Source: Bacteroidales bacterium (GTDB lineage Bacteria > Bacteroidota > Bacteroidia > Bacteroidales > Muribaculaceae). Taken from it: 19,577 bases of DNA. How positions within the stretch are numbered: position 1 is the first letter of the stretch; each line of letters begins with the position of its first letter. A program made the position numbers and the translations under genes. The notes under the pieces are model-generated. The model was not told the origin of the DNA. It worked only from the letters and a program-made list of their open reading frames with translations, and did not search any database. Below, piece by piece: positions 1-8,855 of the stretch. Location of the stretch: the NCBI GenBank assembly GCA_900769345.1, contig CAAGGJ010000057.1, forward strand, positions 1-19,577, written 5' to 3'.

Positions 1-996
1 ACCCACAAGGTAGATACTATCGACTGCGGCGAATACGACTACGCAGGCGTATTCGTAGGCAAAGAACAGGTCTACACCTTGCGCCACAGCTACAGCACAC
101 CAAACGAAATATATGCTTTGACTGAAGGCAAACAACCGGCTAAATTGACATCGGTCAACGATGATGTGCTTGCTCAAATCAAGCCTATCACTTGGCAAAA
201 ACGCCTCGTGCCCACCACCGACGGCAAGGAAATGACCACTTGGGTGGTGTTACCTCCCGATTTCGACCCTAACAAGAAATATCCGGCTATCCTTTACTGC
301 CAAGGCGGACCGCAATCACCTGTTAGCCAATTCTGGTCATGGCGTTGGAACCTTCGTCTTATGGCTTCTAACGGCTACATCGTTATCGCTCCTAATCGTC
401 GTGGCCTTCCGGGATTCGGCACCGAGTGGAACGCTCAGATTTCGGGCGACTACGGAGGCCAAAACATGAAGGACTACCTGAGCGCAGTCGACTATATGAA
501 GCAAGAGCCTTATATCGATGCCAACCACATTGGCGCTGTTGGTGCCAGCTACGGTGGATTCTCGGTTTACTGGCTTGCCGGACATCACGAGGGTCGCTTT
601 GCTGCTTTCATTGCCCATGCCGGTATCTTCAATATCGAAAGCCAATATCTCGAAACCGAAGAAATGTGGTTTGCCAACTGGGATATGGGCGGAGCTTATT
701 GGGAAAAAGATAACGCTATAGCTCAAAACACTTTTGCCAACTCGCCTCACAAGTTTGTGCAAAACTGGGACACTCCTATTATGGTCACTGTGGGCGAAAA
801 GGACTATCGAATTGTGTTCACTCAGGGCATGATGGCTTTCAATGCAGCAAAACTTCGTGGCATACCTGCTCGCATGGTTTCATTCCCCGATGAAAACCAC
901 TGGATTTTGAAACCCCAGAATGCCATATGCTGGCAACGCGAATTCTTCAGCTGGCTCGACCAATGGTTGAAACCGGAAACCAAATCGGCTGAATAA
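1..996 (+). CDS. S9 family prolyl oligopeptidase / dipeptidyl peptidase, C-terminal part (cut by window start)
   Basis: This is the catalytic end of an alpha/beta-hydrolase serine peptidase of family S9 (DPP4/acylaminoacyl-peptidase type), which cleaves peptides, often after proline. The frame is open from base 1, so the true start lies outside the window; the ATG/TTG-like start at 79 is not real. 331 residues are visible. The first ~60 look like the last blade of the family's beta-propeller, followed by the hydrolase domain. The catalytic triad is visible: Ser in GASYGG (codon 547-549), Asp in GEKDYR (802-804) and His in DENHW (898-900). The motif FPGFG-type oxyanion region is represented by RRGLPGFG. 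Full family members are about 650-850 residues and are usually secreted or periplasmic; the signal peptide is not in view. It stands alone before a strong terminator. Confidence 0.93.
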   Translation, partial: THKVDTIDCGEYDYAGVFVGKEQVYTLRHSYSTPNEIYALTEGKQPAKLTSVNDDVLAQIKPITWQKRLVPTTDGKEMTTWVVLPPDFDPNKKYPAILYCQGGPQSPVSQFWSWRWNLRLMASNGYIVIAPNRRGLPGFGTEWNAQISGDYGGQNMKDYLSAVDYMKQEPYIDANHIGAVGASYGGFSVYWLAGHHEGRFAAFIAHAGIFNIESQYLETEEMWFANWDMGGAYWEKDNAIAQNTFANSPHKFVQNWDTPIMVTVGEKDYRIVFTQGMMAFNAAKLRGIPARMVSFPDENHWILKPQNAICWQREFFSWLDQWLKPETKSAE

Positions 997-1014
997 ATAC
1001 TCAGATAAAACATC

Positions 1015-1060
1015 AAAAAATAGAGAGAGACGCGATTTCAAGTGCCTCTCTCTATTTTTT
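1015..1060. terminator. Bidirectional rho-independent terminator
   Basis: A perfect 9-bp stem (TAGAGAGAG at 1021-1029 with CTCTCTCTA at 1046-1054) is flanked by six A on the left and six T on the right, so each strand has a U-tract after the hairpin. It lies between the convergent S9 peptidase and MBL hydrolase genes and can serve both. Confidence 0.88.
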
Positions 1061-1097
1061 GTATATTTAAGATATATCCGTAATTGCTACTATTACA

Positions 1098-1742
1098 TTA
1101 TTGCACGTAAGGATTGATATTTTTCTCACGGATTACCGAAGTAGAAGGGCCGTGACCACTAAATAGCACAGTCTCATCGGGTAAAGCAAATATTTTAGTC
1201 TTTATGCTTTCGATAAGAGTTTCGAAATCTCCTCCCGGCAAATCAGTTCTGCCTATGCTCCCATCGAATATCGTATCACCCACACACGCAAAGCCCGATG
1301 CCGCAGCATAGTATGTCAATCCACCTTCTGAGTGTCCCGGAGTGGCTATTACATCTATTTGCTCCGACCCGAGCAATAGACTATCACCATCGTTCAAGTT
1401 ACGACCTATGATGAGTGGTGACAATATTACCGGCAGATGAAATCGCAATGCTTGGTCGGCAAGACTGTGAGCAAGACTTGCGTCGCCAATATTGCCACAG
1501 ACTTCCACTCCGTATTTCTTTGCAAGCTTCTCAGCCGAAGCAGCATGGTCAACATGAGCATGGGTAAGAAGCACATACCTCACTTTTAGATTATTGTCTT
1601 CGATGAACGAGCATACTTCGTCAATCTTTGCCTCTTTCATCATTCCCGGATCCACTATGGCCGTCTCTTTAGTATTTTCTTCGATTAGCAAGTAGCACAA
1701 CTCCATAAACTCGTTGGTTACAAACATCTTCAACTTCATCAT
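1098..1742 (-). CDS. MBL-fold metallo-hydrolase (glyoxalase II-like)
   Basis: A 214-residue metallo-beta-lactamase-fold hydrolase of the small glyoxalase II-like (YcbL-type) group, probably cytoplasmic. The metal-binding motif THAHVDH is at residues 60-66, followed by GHSEGG (136-141), GDTIFDGSIGRTDLPGGD (from 155) and SGHGPST (195-201), giving the usual His/Asp ligands for a two-metal site. The 'GRTDLPGGD' segment is typical of the group once annotated as hydroxyacylglutathione hydrolase; the substrate cannot be told from sequence, and in bacteria without glutathione it is likely another thioester. There is a choice of two adjacent ATGs at the start. It follows rsmG by 27 bases on the same strand and is probably the last gene of that transcription unit. 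Confidence 0.92.
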   Translation of the reverse strand: MMKLKMFVTNEFMELCYLLIEENTKETAIVDPGMMKEAKIDEVCSFIEDNNLKVRYVLLTHAHVDHAASAEKLAKKYGVEVCGNIGDASLAHSLADQALRFHLPVILSPLIIGRNLNDGDSLLLGSEQIDVIATPGHSEGGLTYYAAASGFACVGDTIFDGSIGRTDLPGGDFETLIESIKTKIFALPDETVLFSGHGPSTSVIREKNINPYVQ

Positions 1743-1769
1743 TCTTCCTTTTTCTCTATATATTATTGA

Positions 1770-2387
1770 TTAAATAGGTAGATATATCACTTTCTTAGTC
1801 TCAAAGAAGGGCTCATCGAAGTAAATCTTTAAGTCGCATATCAAGACATCGGTAAATTTGCGCAATTCTTCATCAAGGTCGCCACCTTTTAAGCAAATAA
1901 TACCATTAGGAACAGCATTTTTCATCTCCTTCGACAATAATCGGCGCACCAATGGCACCATATCGTTAAGGTCCATAACCGCCCTGCTCACCACAAAGTC
2001 GAATTTGCCTTTCACTTCCTTAATGTCGCCATGTTGTATGGTCACATTATTCAAGCCCAATCGCTCTACTATATCCTGAGCAACTTTGAGCTTCTTTCCT
2101 ATTCTATCCACAAGGTGAAAAGTGACTTCGGGATAAAATATAGCCAATGGTATACCTGGAAAGCCACCACCGGTGCCAAAATCGATAATCCGTGTGCCCG
2201 GCTCAAATGTCACAAACTTCACTATTCCCAACGAGTGCAATATGTGATTTACATAGAGGTTATCTATATCCTTTCGCGATATAACATTTATCTTCTCGTT
2301 CCACTCCGGATACAATTCGCCTAACTTTGCGAATCGAGCTTTTTGTGTCTCATCAAGACCGGGAAAATACTTTATTATGTGTTCCAT
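1770..2387 (-). CDS. rsmG: 16S rRNA (guanine-527-N7)-methyltransferase RsmG
   Basis: RsmG (formerly GidB) transfers a methyl group from S-adenosylmethionine to N7 of G527 in 16S rRNA, in the 530 loop of the small subunit; loss of this modification gives low-level streptomycin resistance in several bacteria. The 205-residue length is normal. The SAM-binding glycine-rich motif IIDFGTGGGFPGIPLA spans about residues 67-82, followed by the acidic strand end HLVDRIGKK, and a mid-domain FDFVVSRAV motif typical of the family. N-terminal LYPEWNEKINVISRKD also fits the family. It sits 24 bases after the DUF3298 lipoprotein gene and 27 bases before the MBL hydrolase, so the three are likely co-transcribed. 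It is not next to mnmG or parAB as in many other bacteria. Confidence 0.97.
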   Translation of the reverse strand: MEHIIKYFPGLDETQKARFAKLGELYPEWNEKINVISRKDIDNLYVNHILHSLGIVKFVTFEPGTRIIDFGTGGGFPGIPLAIFYPEVTFHLVDRIGKKLKVAQDIVERLGLNNVTIQHGDIKEVKGKFDFVVSRAVMDLNDMVPLVRRLLSKEMKNAVPNGIICLKGGDLDEELRKFTDVLICDLKIYFDEPFFETKKVIYLPI

Positions 2388-2411
2388 TATTTTCTTGTTT
2401 CCTTATTATTT

Positions 2412-3257
2412 TCAATCGATATAAGATACCGGAGAATTATCATTGAGATACATACTCATCTCGTCGAACGTCAGCTCTATCTCCGTTTCGCCCACACTAT
2501 ATAGCGAAATTTCATAGGGAACAAAGCTCCACACCACCGATTCATCCTTGAAATAGAAGTTATTTGTCACTCGCAAATTGTCGAGATTGAAATAACCTAA
2601 ATCTATCAGTGCATCGTCGGAGTCAACACCGTTCTGCTTTTTCAATTTTTCCTTGAGCAATGTCGCCACATTATCGAGCACCGACTCGTTAAATAGATTG
2701 CTCACATCTATTCGGCTCATATTCTTCAAGTCGAAATTTACATATCGGTGAGTCGACATCGTTACTTTATCGTTTTTCTTTATCACCTCGGAGCGACAGA
2801 ATGAGAGGATATTACCACGATTAAACACCGCATCTATATCGGTGCTATTGCTATAGCGATACACACTTACATAATCATCTTCCACATGCTCGGCTTTTTC
2901 ATCACTGCTGATGCCATACTGGCTAAGCATACCACGAAGGTATTGCTCCGGGCTATCATCAAAACTTACGCTATCGGCCAATTCAAGCACATATTGCACA
3001 AACATGTGTTGTAGCTTTTGGGTCGATTCTACATTCTTATATCCCGCAGGATAGCTAATGTTCACACTGGCATCTACATCACATCGGCCTCCCGTAGTCA
3101 ATGCAAACCACGAGGTATCGCTTTTAGCAACACTTGCCATAGCTACAGTATCTGCATCCGAAAACATAGATCCCACACTTGCCACATTTTTGCAAGCGCT
3201 CATAGCCAGCATTATCGCTACAAAAACCAATATTACATTCAAGCACTTTCTCATCAC
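2412..3257 (-). CDS. DUF3298 (RsiV-like) domain lipoprotein
   Basis: A 281-residue predicted lipoprotein. The N-terminus has a basic start, a hydrophobic stretch and a lipobox LAMSAC with the lipidated Cys at residue 22, so the mature protein should be anchored to a membrane facing the periplasm or surface. The C-terminal third reads SFVPYEISLYSVGETEIEL followed by a hydrophobic segment, which matches the end of DUF3298, the domain found in the anti-sigma factor RsiV and in PdaC-type deacetylases. Unlike RsiV, there is no anti-sigma cytoplasmic domain here, and no sigma factor is next to it. Its role is unknown; a ligand- or lysozyme-binding role would be inference only. First gene of the group with rsmG and the MBL hydrolase. 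Confidence 0.85.
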   Translation of the reverse strand: MMRKCLNVILVFVAIMLAMSACKNVASVGSMFSDADTVAMASVAKSDTSWFALTTGGRCDVDASVNISYPAGYKNVESTQKLQHMFVQYVLELADSVSFDDSPEQYLRGMLSQYGISSDEKAEHVEDDYVSVYRYSNSTDIDAVFNRGNILSFCRSEVIKKNDKVTMSTHRYVNFDLKNMSRIDVSNLFNESVLDNVATLLKEKLKKQNGVDSDDALIDLGYFNLDNLRVTNNFYFKDESVVWSFVPYEISLYSVGETEIELTFDEMSMYLNDNSPVSYID

Positions 3258-3373
3258 TAATATTATTATTCGTATATGGTAAATATAATTTGATAAAGGT
3301 AATACATTTTTTCAAATAAACATATGATTCAATTCACAATTTTTTTTGCGATATTTGTGCAAAATTTCATACT

Positions 3374-4216
3374 ATGGCAATAGAATTAGGAAAAATCAAC
3401 ACCCTGACAATAAAGCGAGCTGTGGATTTCGGATTATACATCGGTCCGGAAGACTCTGATGAAGAAATACTTATGCCTCGCCGATACACCTCGCGCGAAA
3501 TGCGTATTGGTGACCTTGTAGATGTGTTTGTATATAACGACTCTGAAGACCGACTCGTGGCTACTACCGAAAAGCCAAAGGCTATGGTGGGCGAATTTGC
3601 CCTACTGCGAGTGAAAAGCATCAGTAAGGTGGGTGCATTTCTCGACTGGGGGTTGATGAAGGATATTTTGGTGCCTTTCAGAGAGCAAAAAGTGAGAATG
3701 ATTGAAGGCCGATGGTACATCGTATATATTTACGTGGATGACAATTCAAATAGAATCGTTGGCTCTGCCAAACTCGACAAATTTCTCGATAACAAGCAAC
3801 CCACCTTCAAACCCCACGATGAGGTGGATATACTCATAACGCAACGCACCGAATTGGGATATAAAGTTATTATCAACAACCTTTTCTGGGGAATGATATA
3901 TCACAATCAGATATTCTGCGATATCAATATAGGCGAAAAGCATAAAGCATATATCAAAACTATTCGCCCTGATGGAAAAATAGATGTCACTCTTCACTCC
4001 GGCGAAAAGGACCGAGTGCAAGAAGTGGCCGATAGCATACTATCTTTCCTTAGCAATAATCGTGGCGTAATGTCTGTCACCGACTCTTCTTCGCCCGAAG
4101 AGATAAGAGTGAAATTTATGTGTAGCAAAAAAGACTTCAAAAAAGCACTCGGTTTGCTATTCAAACAGCATCTCGTTGACCTCTCCGATAAAGATTGCGT
4201 GCGACTCGTAAAGTAA
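3374..4216 (+). CDS. CvfB-family S1-like RNA-binding protein
   Basis: A 280-residue member of the CvfB/YitL family, named after Staphylococcus conserved virulence factor B: S1-like RNA-binding domains followed by a C-terminal winged helix. The first S1-like fold covers about residues 1-65 (FGLYIG, then LMPRRY and GDLVDVFVY); the second about 70-140 (SISKVGAFLDWGLMKDILVP, a strong S1 signature); a third lies at about 145-215 (GYKVIINNLFWGMIY). The last ~60 residues (GVMSVTDSSSPEEIRVKF to the end) form the winged helix. The bacterial role is poorly defined beyond RNA binding and effects on gene expression. It is monocistronic, divergent from the lipoprotein gene and followed by a strong hairpin. 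GATATTTG at 3350-3357 partly matches a -7 element but is too close to the start to be called firmly. Confidence 0.92.
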   Translation: MAIELGKINTLTIKRAVDFGLYIGPEDSDEEILMPRRYTSREMRIGDLVDVFVYNDSEDRLVATTEKPKAMVGEFALLRVKSISKVGAFLDWGLMKDILVPFREQKVRMIEGRWYIVYIYVDDNSNRIVGSAKLDKFLDNKQPTFKPHDEVDILITQRTELGYKVIINNLFWGMIYHNQIFCDINIGEKHKAYIKTIRPDGKIDVTLHSGEKDRVQEVADSILSFLSNNRGVMSVTDSSSPEEIRVKFMCSKKDFKKALGLLFKQHLVDLSDKDCVRLVK

Positions 4217-4228
4217 ATACACTCTCAT

Positions 4229-4272
4229 ACTAAAGCAAGAAGTCCGACTCTCGTCGGACTTTTCGCTTTAGT
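4229..4272. terminator. Long hairpin terminator between convergent genes
   Basis: A two-part stem: ACTAAAGC (4229-4236) pairs with GCTTTAGT (4265-4272), and the inner 9-bp stem AAGTCCGAC (4240-4248) pairs with GTCGGACTT (4253-4261) around a 4-base loop. It sits between the stops of cvfB-like (4216) and the minus-strand phosphate permease (4312) and probably ends transcription of both. The U-tract is short, so efficiency is uncertain. Confidence 0.75.
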
Positions 4273-4311
4273 CATAATACAAACTCTTTAGTATAACCTA
4301 ACTATCTATTA

Positions 4312-6540
4312 TTACCCTTTCTCTTTAATCTCGTTCACAAAATATGCTTGTGCTTTTATCACATTGCGTGCTTGCAAAACCATAGTCTTGGTTTCGTTGA
4401 GCAAATTGAAATAGAGAGCACTTGCTTTGGTACTTGCGTCGGCATCTTGCAGTCGCTTAATCTGGTTCTTGATACATTCGGCTATTACTTCAAACAGATT
4501 ATCGCGCATTTCCATCACCGAATCCAAGTCATCGAAGTGATTGTGTCTCAACATATCGTCAATCGCTTTAAAAATTCCATTCACATCATCGTTAATTCGC
4601 TTCAAATCCTTTATTTGTTCGCCCGAAAGGCCTCGGTGATTGTTGTTAATGTGTTCGTATGCCGGTCGAACGCAGTGCATCAGAGCCTTTGTCACTTCGC
4701 AAAGGTAGTCAACCACTTGCACATAGAAATGTGCTGTGGAGATGTGGTCGGCTTCGAGTTTTGTCAACACGCCCACAATGCCATACTTTGCATCATTGGC
4801 TTTGCGATACATTTCTTCGCTCTTCACTTTCTCTTCTTTGAGTGCAGTGCGATTTTCTGTATACAAAGCAATCAACATTCGGTTATAAATACCCGACACC
4901 TCATTCATCGACTTACAGATGGCATTAGAATAATACACAAGCACTTCTTTTTCGTCGTTATTACCATCTATCGGCGCAAGGGCATCATCTTCTTCCTTCT
5001 TTTTAGGTGCAGATATATAGTGCTGAGTGAGAATATAACCACACAATATTATGAGTGCCACCAAGGCAAATGCCTTACCCCATATCAAGAACAAGCCCAC
5101 TAAGAGCGACAAGCAGAAACCAATGATAGCTGTCATAAACCAACCGGAAATAACTATCAATACGCCCGAAATACGATATACAGCACTATCCCTGCCCCAT
5201 GCTCGGTCGGCAAGCGAACTACCCATTGCCACCATAAACACCACATAAGTGGTAGATAACGGCAATTTTAGCGATGTACCGATGCATATAAGAATAGCTG
5301 CAGCCGTAAGATTTACCACCGCACGGATTTTATCGTAACTTGCATTTTCTACTATAAACGAATCATCAGGGATAAATCGACTATTAATTTTGTCAATCCA
5401 CGATGGAGGCAAGCTCTCACGCAAGCTGCGATTTATATTCAGCGCAAATCGCACCAGCGAACGCGATATGGGCGACGAGCCAAATCGTTCATTTTGATTG
5501 TTTTTCGACGATAGGCTCAGCTCGGTGGTTGCCACTTTCATAGCATCTCGCGAGAAGAATAGCGTAACCGCCATAATAATACCGGCCAATAGCAGCAACC
5601 ATACTGTAGCAGGTGTAGTGTTTGCCAAACCGCCCATCAGCATAGATTCATTACCACTATCGAGTGCCATACGGTAAGAATCGAAGCCCGCCAACGGCAC
5701 ACCTATGAAGTTGACCAAGTCGTTGCCGGCAAAAGCAAGTGCCAATGCAAATGTACCGCTGAGAATGGTTATTTTAAGGATGCACACATTCATGCGCTGC
5801 AATAGATAAAGCACTGCCGAGCACACCACCCACACAGCAAAGAGCAAGAGATAGATATTATCCGCCACAAAGGCATTGAATTCGGGCGTCAATAGTCCGG
5901 AATGTTTCAAGCCCTTGAAAATGGCAAAATAGATAATGCCAACTATCGAAATACCGCACCACATTGAGCCATATCGGCGCATGGTCTCGGTGTAGCGAAA
6001 TGAAAAAATCACGCGCGAAAGATACATAAACACCGATCCCGTTATGAATGCCAAAACCACCGAGCACAAAATACCGCTTATCATTGCCAATGCCTTACCG
6101 GTATTGATAAATTGATCTAAGTTGGCTATTGAGAGTGTAGGGTCATTCGATATCTTATATAAAGCTATAGCTACCGACGAACCAAGCAACTCGAATATCA
6201 GAGAAACAGTAGTCGAAGTTGGCAAACCCAACGCATTGAATGTGTTAAGCAATATCACATCCGAAAGCATTATGCCTACAAAGAGAAACATAATCTCGTT
6301 GAACGTAAACATCTCGCAGTGAAATACGCCATTGCGCGCCACTTCCATCATTCCGCTTGATGTAAGCACTCCCACTATTATACCCACTGCTGCTACCGAA
6401 ATTATCACCTTAAACGGTGCTACTTTCGACCCTAACGACGAATTTAAAAAGTTTATTGCGTCGTTAGAAACTCCCACAATCAGGTCGAGAACGGCAAGAA
6501 GAGCCAAGACGACCAAGATCATCGTAAATACAGGACTCAT
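4312..6540 (-). CDS. PiT-family inorganic phosphate transporter with PhoU-like C-terminal domain
   Basis: A 742-residue inner-membrane phosphate permease (PF01384, PiT family), which imports phosphate with a cation using the ion gradient. The two inverted-repeat signatures are visible: GVSNDAINFLNSSLGSK (residues 23-39) and AGNDLVNFIGVPLAG (271-285), with GLPTSTTVS (105-113) and LKLPLSTTYVVF later as the paired repeat motifs. About ten or more hydrophobic segments fill residues 1-508. From ~509 to the end a charged, helical cytoplasmic tail of ~234 residues resembles PhoU-like helical bundles; classic bacterial PitA is only about 500 residues. The gene begins 56 bases after the histidine kinase stop on the same strand, with no clear promoter in the gap, so it is probably co-transcribed with the two-component genes. 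No PstSCAB transporter genes are present here. Confidence 0.93.
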   Translation of the reverse strand: MSPVFTMILVVLALLAVLDLIVGVSNDAINFLNSSLGSKVAPFKVIISVAAVGIIVGVLTSSGMMEVARNGVFHCEMFTFNEIMFLFVGIMLSDVILLNTFNALGLPTSTTVSLIFELLGSSVAIALYKISNDPTLSIANLDQFINTGKALAMISGILCSVVLAFITGSVFMYLSRVIFSFRYTETMRRYGSMWCGISIVGIIYFAIFKGLKHSGLLTPEFNAFVADNIYLLLFAVWVVCSAVLYLLQRMNVCILKITILSGTFALALAFAGNDLVNFIGVPLAGFDSYRMALDSGNESMLMGGLANTTPATVWLLLLAGIIMAVTLFFSRDAMKVATTELSLSSKNNQNERFGSSPISRSLVRFALNINRSLRESLPPSWIDKINSRFIPDDSFIVENASYDKIRAVVNLTAAAILICIGTSLKLPLSTTYVVFMVAMGSSLADRAWGRDSAVYRISGVLIVISGWFMTAIIGFCLSLLVGLFLIWGKAFALVALIILCGYILTQHYISAPKKKEEDDALAPIDGNNDEKEVLVYYSNAICKSMNEVSGIYNRMLIALYTENRTALKEEKVKSEEMYRKANDAKYGIVGVLTKLEADHISTAHFYVQVVDYLCEVTKALMHCVRPAYEHINNNHRGLSGEQIKDLKRINDDVNGIFKAIDDMLRHNHFDDLDSVMEMRDNLFEVIAECIKNQIKRLQDADASTKASALYFNLLNETKTMVLQARNVIKAQAYFVNEIKEKG

Positions 6541-6596
6541 AAAAAATGTAATTTAAGTATTTATAGTTCAGAATATTACCACTATTTAACTCTAAG

Positions 6597-8045
6597 CTAT
6601 AGGCGTAAAGTAAACTCAAAGCGTAATCCGCCTTGCGAGCAATTGCTTGCAGTGATGGTTCCTTTGTGGAACAGCACTGCATTTTTCACTATCGACAAGC
6701 CCAAGCCTGTACCCCCATTGGCGCGCGACCTGCCTTTGTCCACTCGATAAAACCTTTCGAAAATCTTTGAAATATGCTCCTCGGGAACTCCTTTCCCATT
6801 GTCATAATATACTATGTGCGCATAGCCATCACCTCCATCACGACATTGCAAATATGCTTCATTTCCGCCGGAATGTAACACCGAATTTACCATCAGATTC
6901 TTAAAAATCGACTCAATCAAGCCCTCATTTCCATTAATTACGATATTAGCCGCCACATCGATGTAGAAGTGAACGTATTTCTCGGCTGGATACAGATGCG
7001 CCACATCACCAGCTACCGATTCTATGGTCTTTTTCAGATCGAATCGCTCCATTTCGATGTGATCCGAAGCTTCACTCATTCGTGTGATTATCGACACATC
7101 GGCAAGTAGTGCCGACAATCGCTTGGTGTTTTGATACGACTTTTCTATGAGTTGGTTTTTAGAAACCTCACTCATGCTATCGCCCATCTCTACCACAGTT
7201 TCGAGGCATGCTTGGATGGCATGTACCGGTGTTTTCAGCTCGTGGTTGATATTGTTGGTCAACTGCTGTTTTATGCGGTTTTTCTCCGACTCTTCAAACA
7301 TCGCCTCTTGCAGATTACGATCACGCTCCTCGGCTGTCTGCTTCAAGTTTTTGTAAAGATTTACGATATGTCCCGATATGTCGCCAAGTTCGCCTTTTGG
7401 AAAACTCGACACATCGAACCCTTCGATATCGCCATGTTCGGCACAATTGGCAAAATCTCTCAACATGGCTATGCTCTTGCTCAAGCGCCTCGAAGCAAAA
7501 AAAGCCACTATTGTAAGCACTATCGATGTAGCCACTATCAGCAATGCATACAAGCCATTAATCGATAGTAGGCTCTCCAATTCGCTGTTATATTGCATCG
7601 AAGAGCGCACCACTATGTCTTTGCCTCGAGTGGCTGAGTAAAAATAGTCGTGATTATTGGCCTCTGACTGGCGACGAATAGTGTAACCGCTACCTAAGGC
7701 AATGGCATCCTTAAACTCCTGCCTATCGGCATGATTTCGAAGCAACTCTTTGCCGCTTGAGTCATATACAACCTTGCCGGTAAGATCGATTAATGATATT
7801 CGCACATCACCCGAAGGTGCAATGTGACGGATGTAGGCTGCATCTATGTCTTTGCCCTCCTCGTAGTCGCGAACCACCATGCGATTCATCTCTTGTAGGC
7901 GTGCATTGAGCATACCAACTTTATACTCTCGCTCGCGCGTGATTTGCAGTACCAGAAATGCAAACGTAATTATCCAAGAAAACAAGCTGACGAGAAGAAA
8001 TATTCGCGTCTGGTAGTTAGTCGTGCGTCTTAAATCCATAGCCAT
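6597..8045 (-). CDS. Membrane sensor histidine kinase (PhoR/HAMP type)
   Basis: A 482-residue sensor kinase. With the start chosen here there is a first membrane segment at about residues 13-35, an extracytoplasmic sensor region to ~163, a second membrane segment ~165-184, a HAMP linker, then the HisKA domain with the phosphorylated His 268 in NHELKTPVHAI. The ATPase domain shows the N-box (KNLMVNS, ~382-388), DNGKG (415-419), the F-box region FERFYR, and GGTGLGLS (444-451). A longer start at 8114 would add 23 residues but runs deep into the regulator gene and looks unlikely; 8039 is an equally possible start, two codons downstream. The start overlaps the end of the response regulator gene by 29 bases, implying translational coupling. 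The phosphate permease follows. The sensed signal is not readable; phosphate is an inference from context. Confidence 0.93.
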   Translation of the reverse strand: MAMDLRRTTNYQTRIFLLVSLFSWIITFAFLVLQITREREYKVGMLNARLQEMNRMVVRDYEEGKDIDAAYIRHIAPSGDVRISLIDLTGKVVYDSSGKELLRNHADRQEFKDAIALGSGYTIRRQSEANNHDYFYSATRGKDIVVRSSMQYNSELESLLSINGLYALLIVATSIVLTIVAFFASRRLSKSIAMLRDFANCAEHGDIEGFDVSSFPKGELGDISGHIVNLYKNLKQTAEERDRNLQEAMFEESEKNRIKQQLTNNINHELKTPVHAIQACLETVVEMGDSMSEVSKNQLIEKSYQNTKRLSALLADVSIITRMSEASDHIEMERFDLKKTIESVAGDVAHLYPAEKYVHFYIDVAANIVINGNEGLIESIFKNLMVNSVLHSGGNEAYLQCRDGGDGYAHIVYYDNGKGVPEEHISKIFERFYRVDKGRSRANGGTGLGLSIVKNAVLFHKGTITASNCSQGGLRFEFTLRL

Positions 8046-8700
8046 AACCCGATTTTGTAAAAATGTTCGCCCCATACTTGCCCAACTTCTTGCGCAGACG
8101 GTTGATGTTGACATCTATAGTGCGGTCTACCACATACACATCCCCGTTCCACACCGAAGATAGCAATTCTGCACGAGTGAATACCTGATTGGCATTACTC
8201 ATAAGAAAATATAGAAGATTAAACTCCGTCTTGGTGAGCGAGAGTTCCTCCCCTGACACCTTACAGTGGCGCTGAATGGTATCAATCACTATTTCCTCAA
8301 ACTCTATGCTCGGCGAGTGTGGCGAAGTGTATCTGCGAAGCACACTACGCACTCTCACCCGCAGTTCGTTCATCGAAAATGGTTTCTTGATATAATCATC
8401 GGCCCCCACGTCAAATCCCTTGATTAGGTCGATTTCCGAATCGAGTGCCGTGCAGAATATTATCGGCGTATTTGCCGACCCTGCATTTCGGCGTATAGTG
8501 GAAGCAAGTTCGAATCCGTTTATCTTATCCATCATCACATCGAGGATAAACAAATCGTAGTCCGACAGATCTTTTTGCAATGCCTCTTCGCCCGACAATG
8601 CCGTATCTACCTTGTAACCAACACATTCAAGGTTTATCTTAAGCACGTCGCACAACACGCTTTCGTCGTCAACTACCAGTATTCTCTGCTTTTCTTCCAT
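8017..8700 (-). CDS. OmpR/PhoB-type response regulator transcription factor
   Basis: A 227-residue DNA-binding response regulator, partner of the overlapping histidine kinase. The receiver domain (1 to ~120) has the acidic pair D11/D12 in ILVVDD, phospho-acceptor D54 in FILDVMM, the conserved Thr 84 and Lys 106 in IKKPF. The C-terminal winged-helix domain carries the OmpR-type pattern LSLTKTEFNLLYFLMSN, RAELLSSVW and VDVNINRLRKKLG-like residues (here VDRTIDVNINRLRKKLG), ending in GYGYGF, all expected for DNA binding as a dimer. It heads a likely operon regulator-kinase-PiT. A TACATTTG -7-like element at 8719-8726 on the minus strand would give a very short leader. It resembles PhoB-like regulators but I cannot assign it to a named system. 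Confidence 0.95.
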   Translation of the reverse strand: MEEKQRILVVDDESVLCDVLKINLECVGYKVDTALSGEEALQKDLSDYDLFILDVMMDKINGFELASTIRRNAGSANTPIIFCTALDSEIDLIKGFDVGADDYIKKPFSMNELRVRVRSVLRRYTSPHSPSIEFEEIVIDTIQRHCKVSGEELSLTKTEFNLLYFLMSNANQVFTRAELLSSVWNGDVYVVDRTIDVNINRLRKKLGKYGANIFTKSGYGYGFKTHD

Positions 8701-8718
8701 CTTAATAGTATTTCACTG

Positions 8719-8726
8719 CAAATGTA
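8719..8726 (-). promoter_or_regulatory. Possible -7 promoter element for the regulator-kinase-permease operon
   Basis: On the minus strand the bases read TACATTTG, matching the Bacteroidota consensus TAnnTTTG, 19 bases before the regulator's ATG. No good TTTG lies at the expected upstream distance, so the call is tentative. Confidence 0.4.
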
Positions 8727-8855
8727 TAACATCAGCCGAAAAAATATATAACAATATTGTAACAATTGCTATGGATTATTGTTCTGTTACCAAAATGTTA
8801 TAATTCGTCATCCTATAGATTTTATACAAAAATTGCACAAATTATCTGAAAACGC

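Noticed and set aside
4348..5103. A 251-codon plus-strand frame
   Set aside because: It lies antisense within the phosphate permease tail; composition is that of a shadow frame.
8046..8114. Longer histidine kinase start at 8114
   Set aside because: It would overlap the regulator gene by almost 100 bases and adds a segment with no domain; starts at 8045 or 8039 directly precede the first membrane segment.
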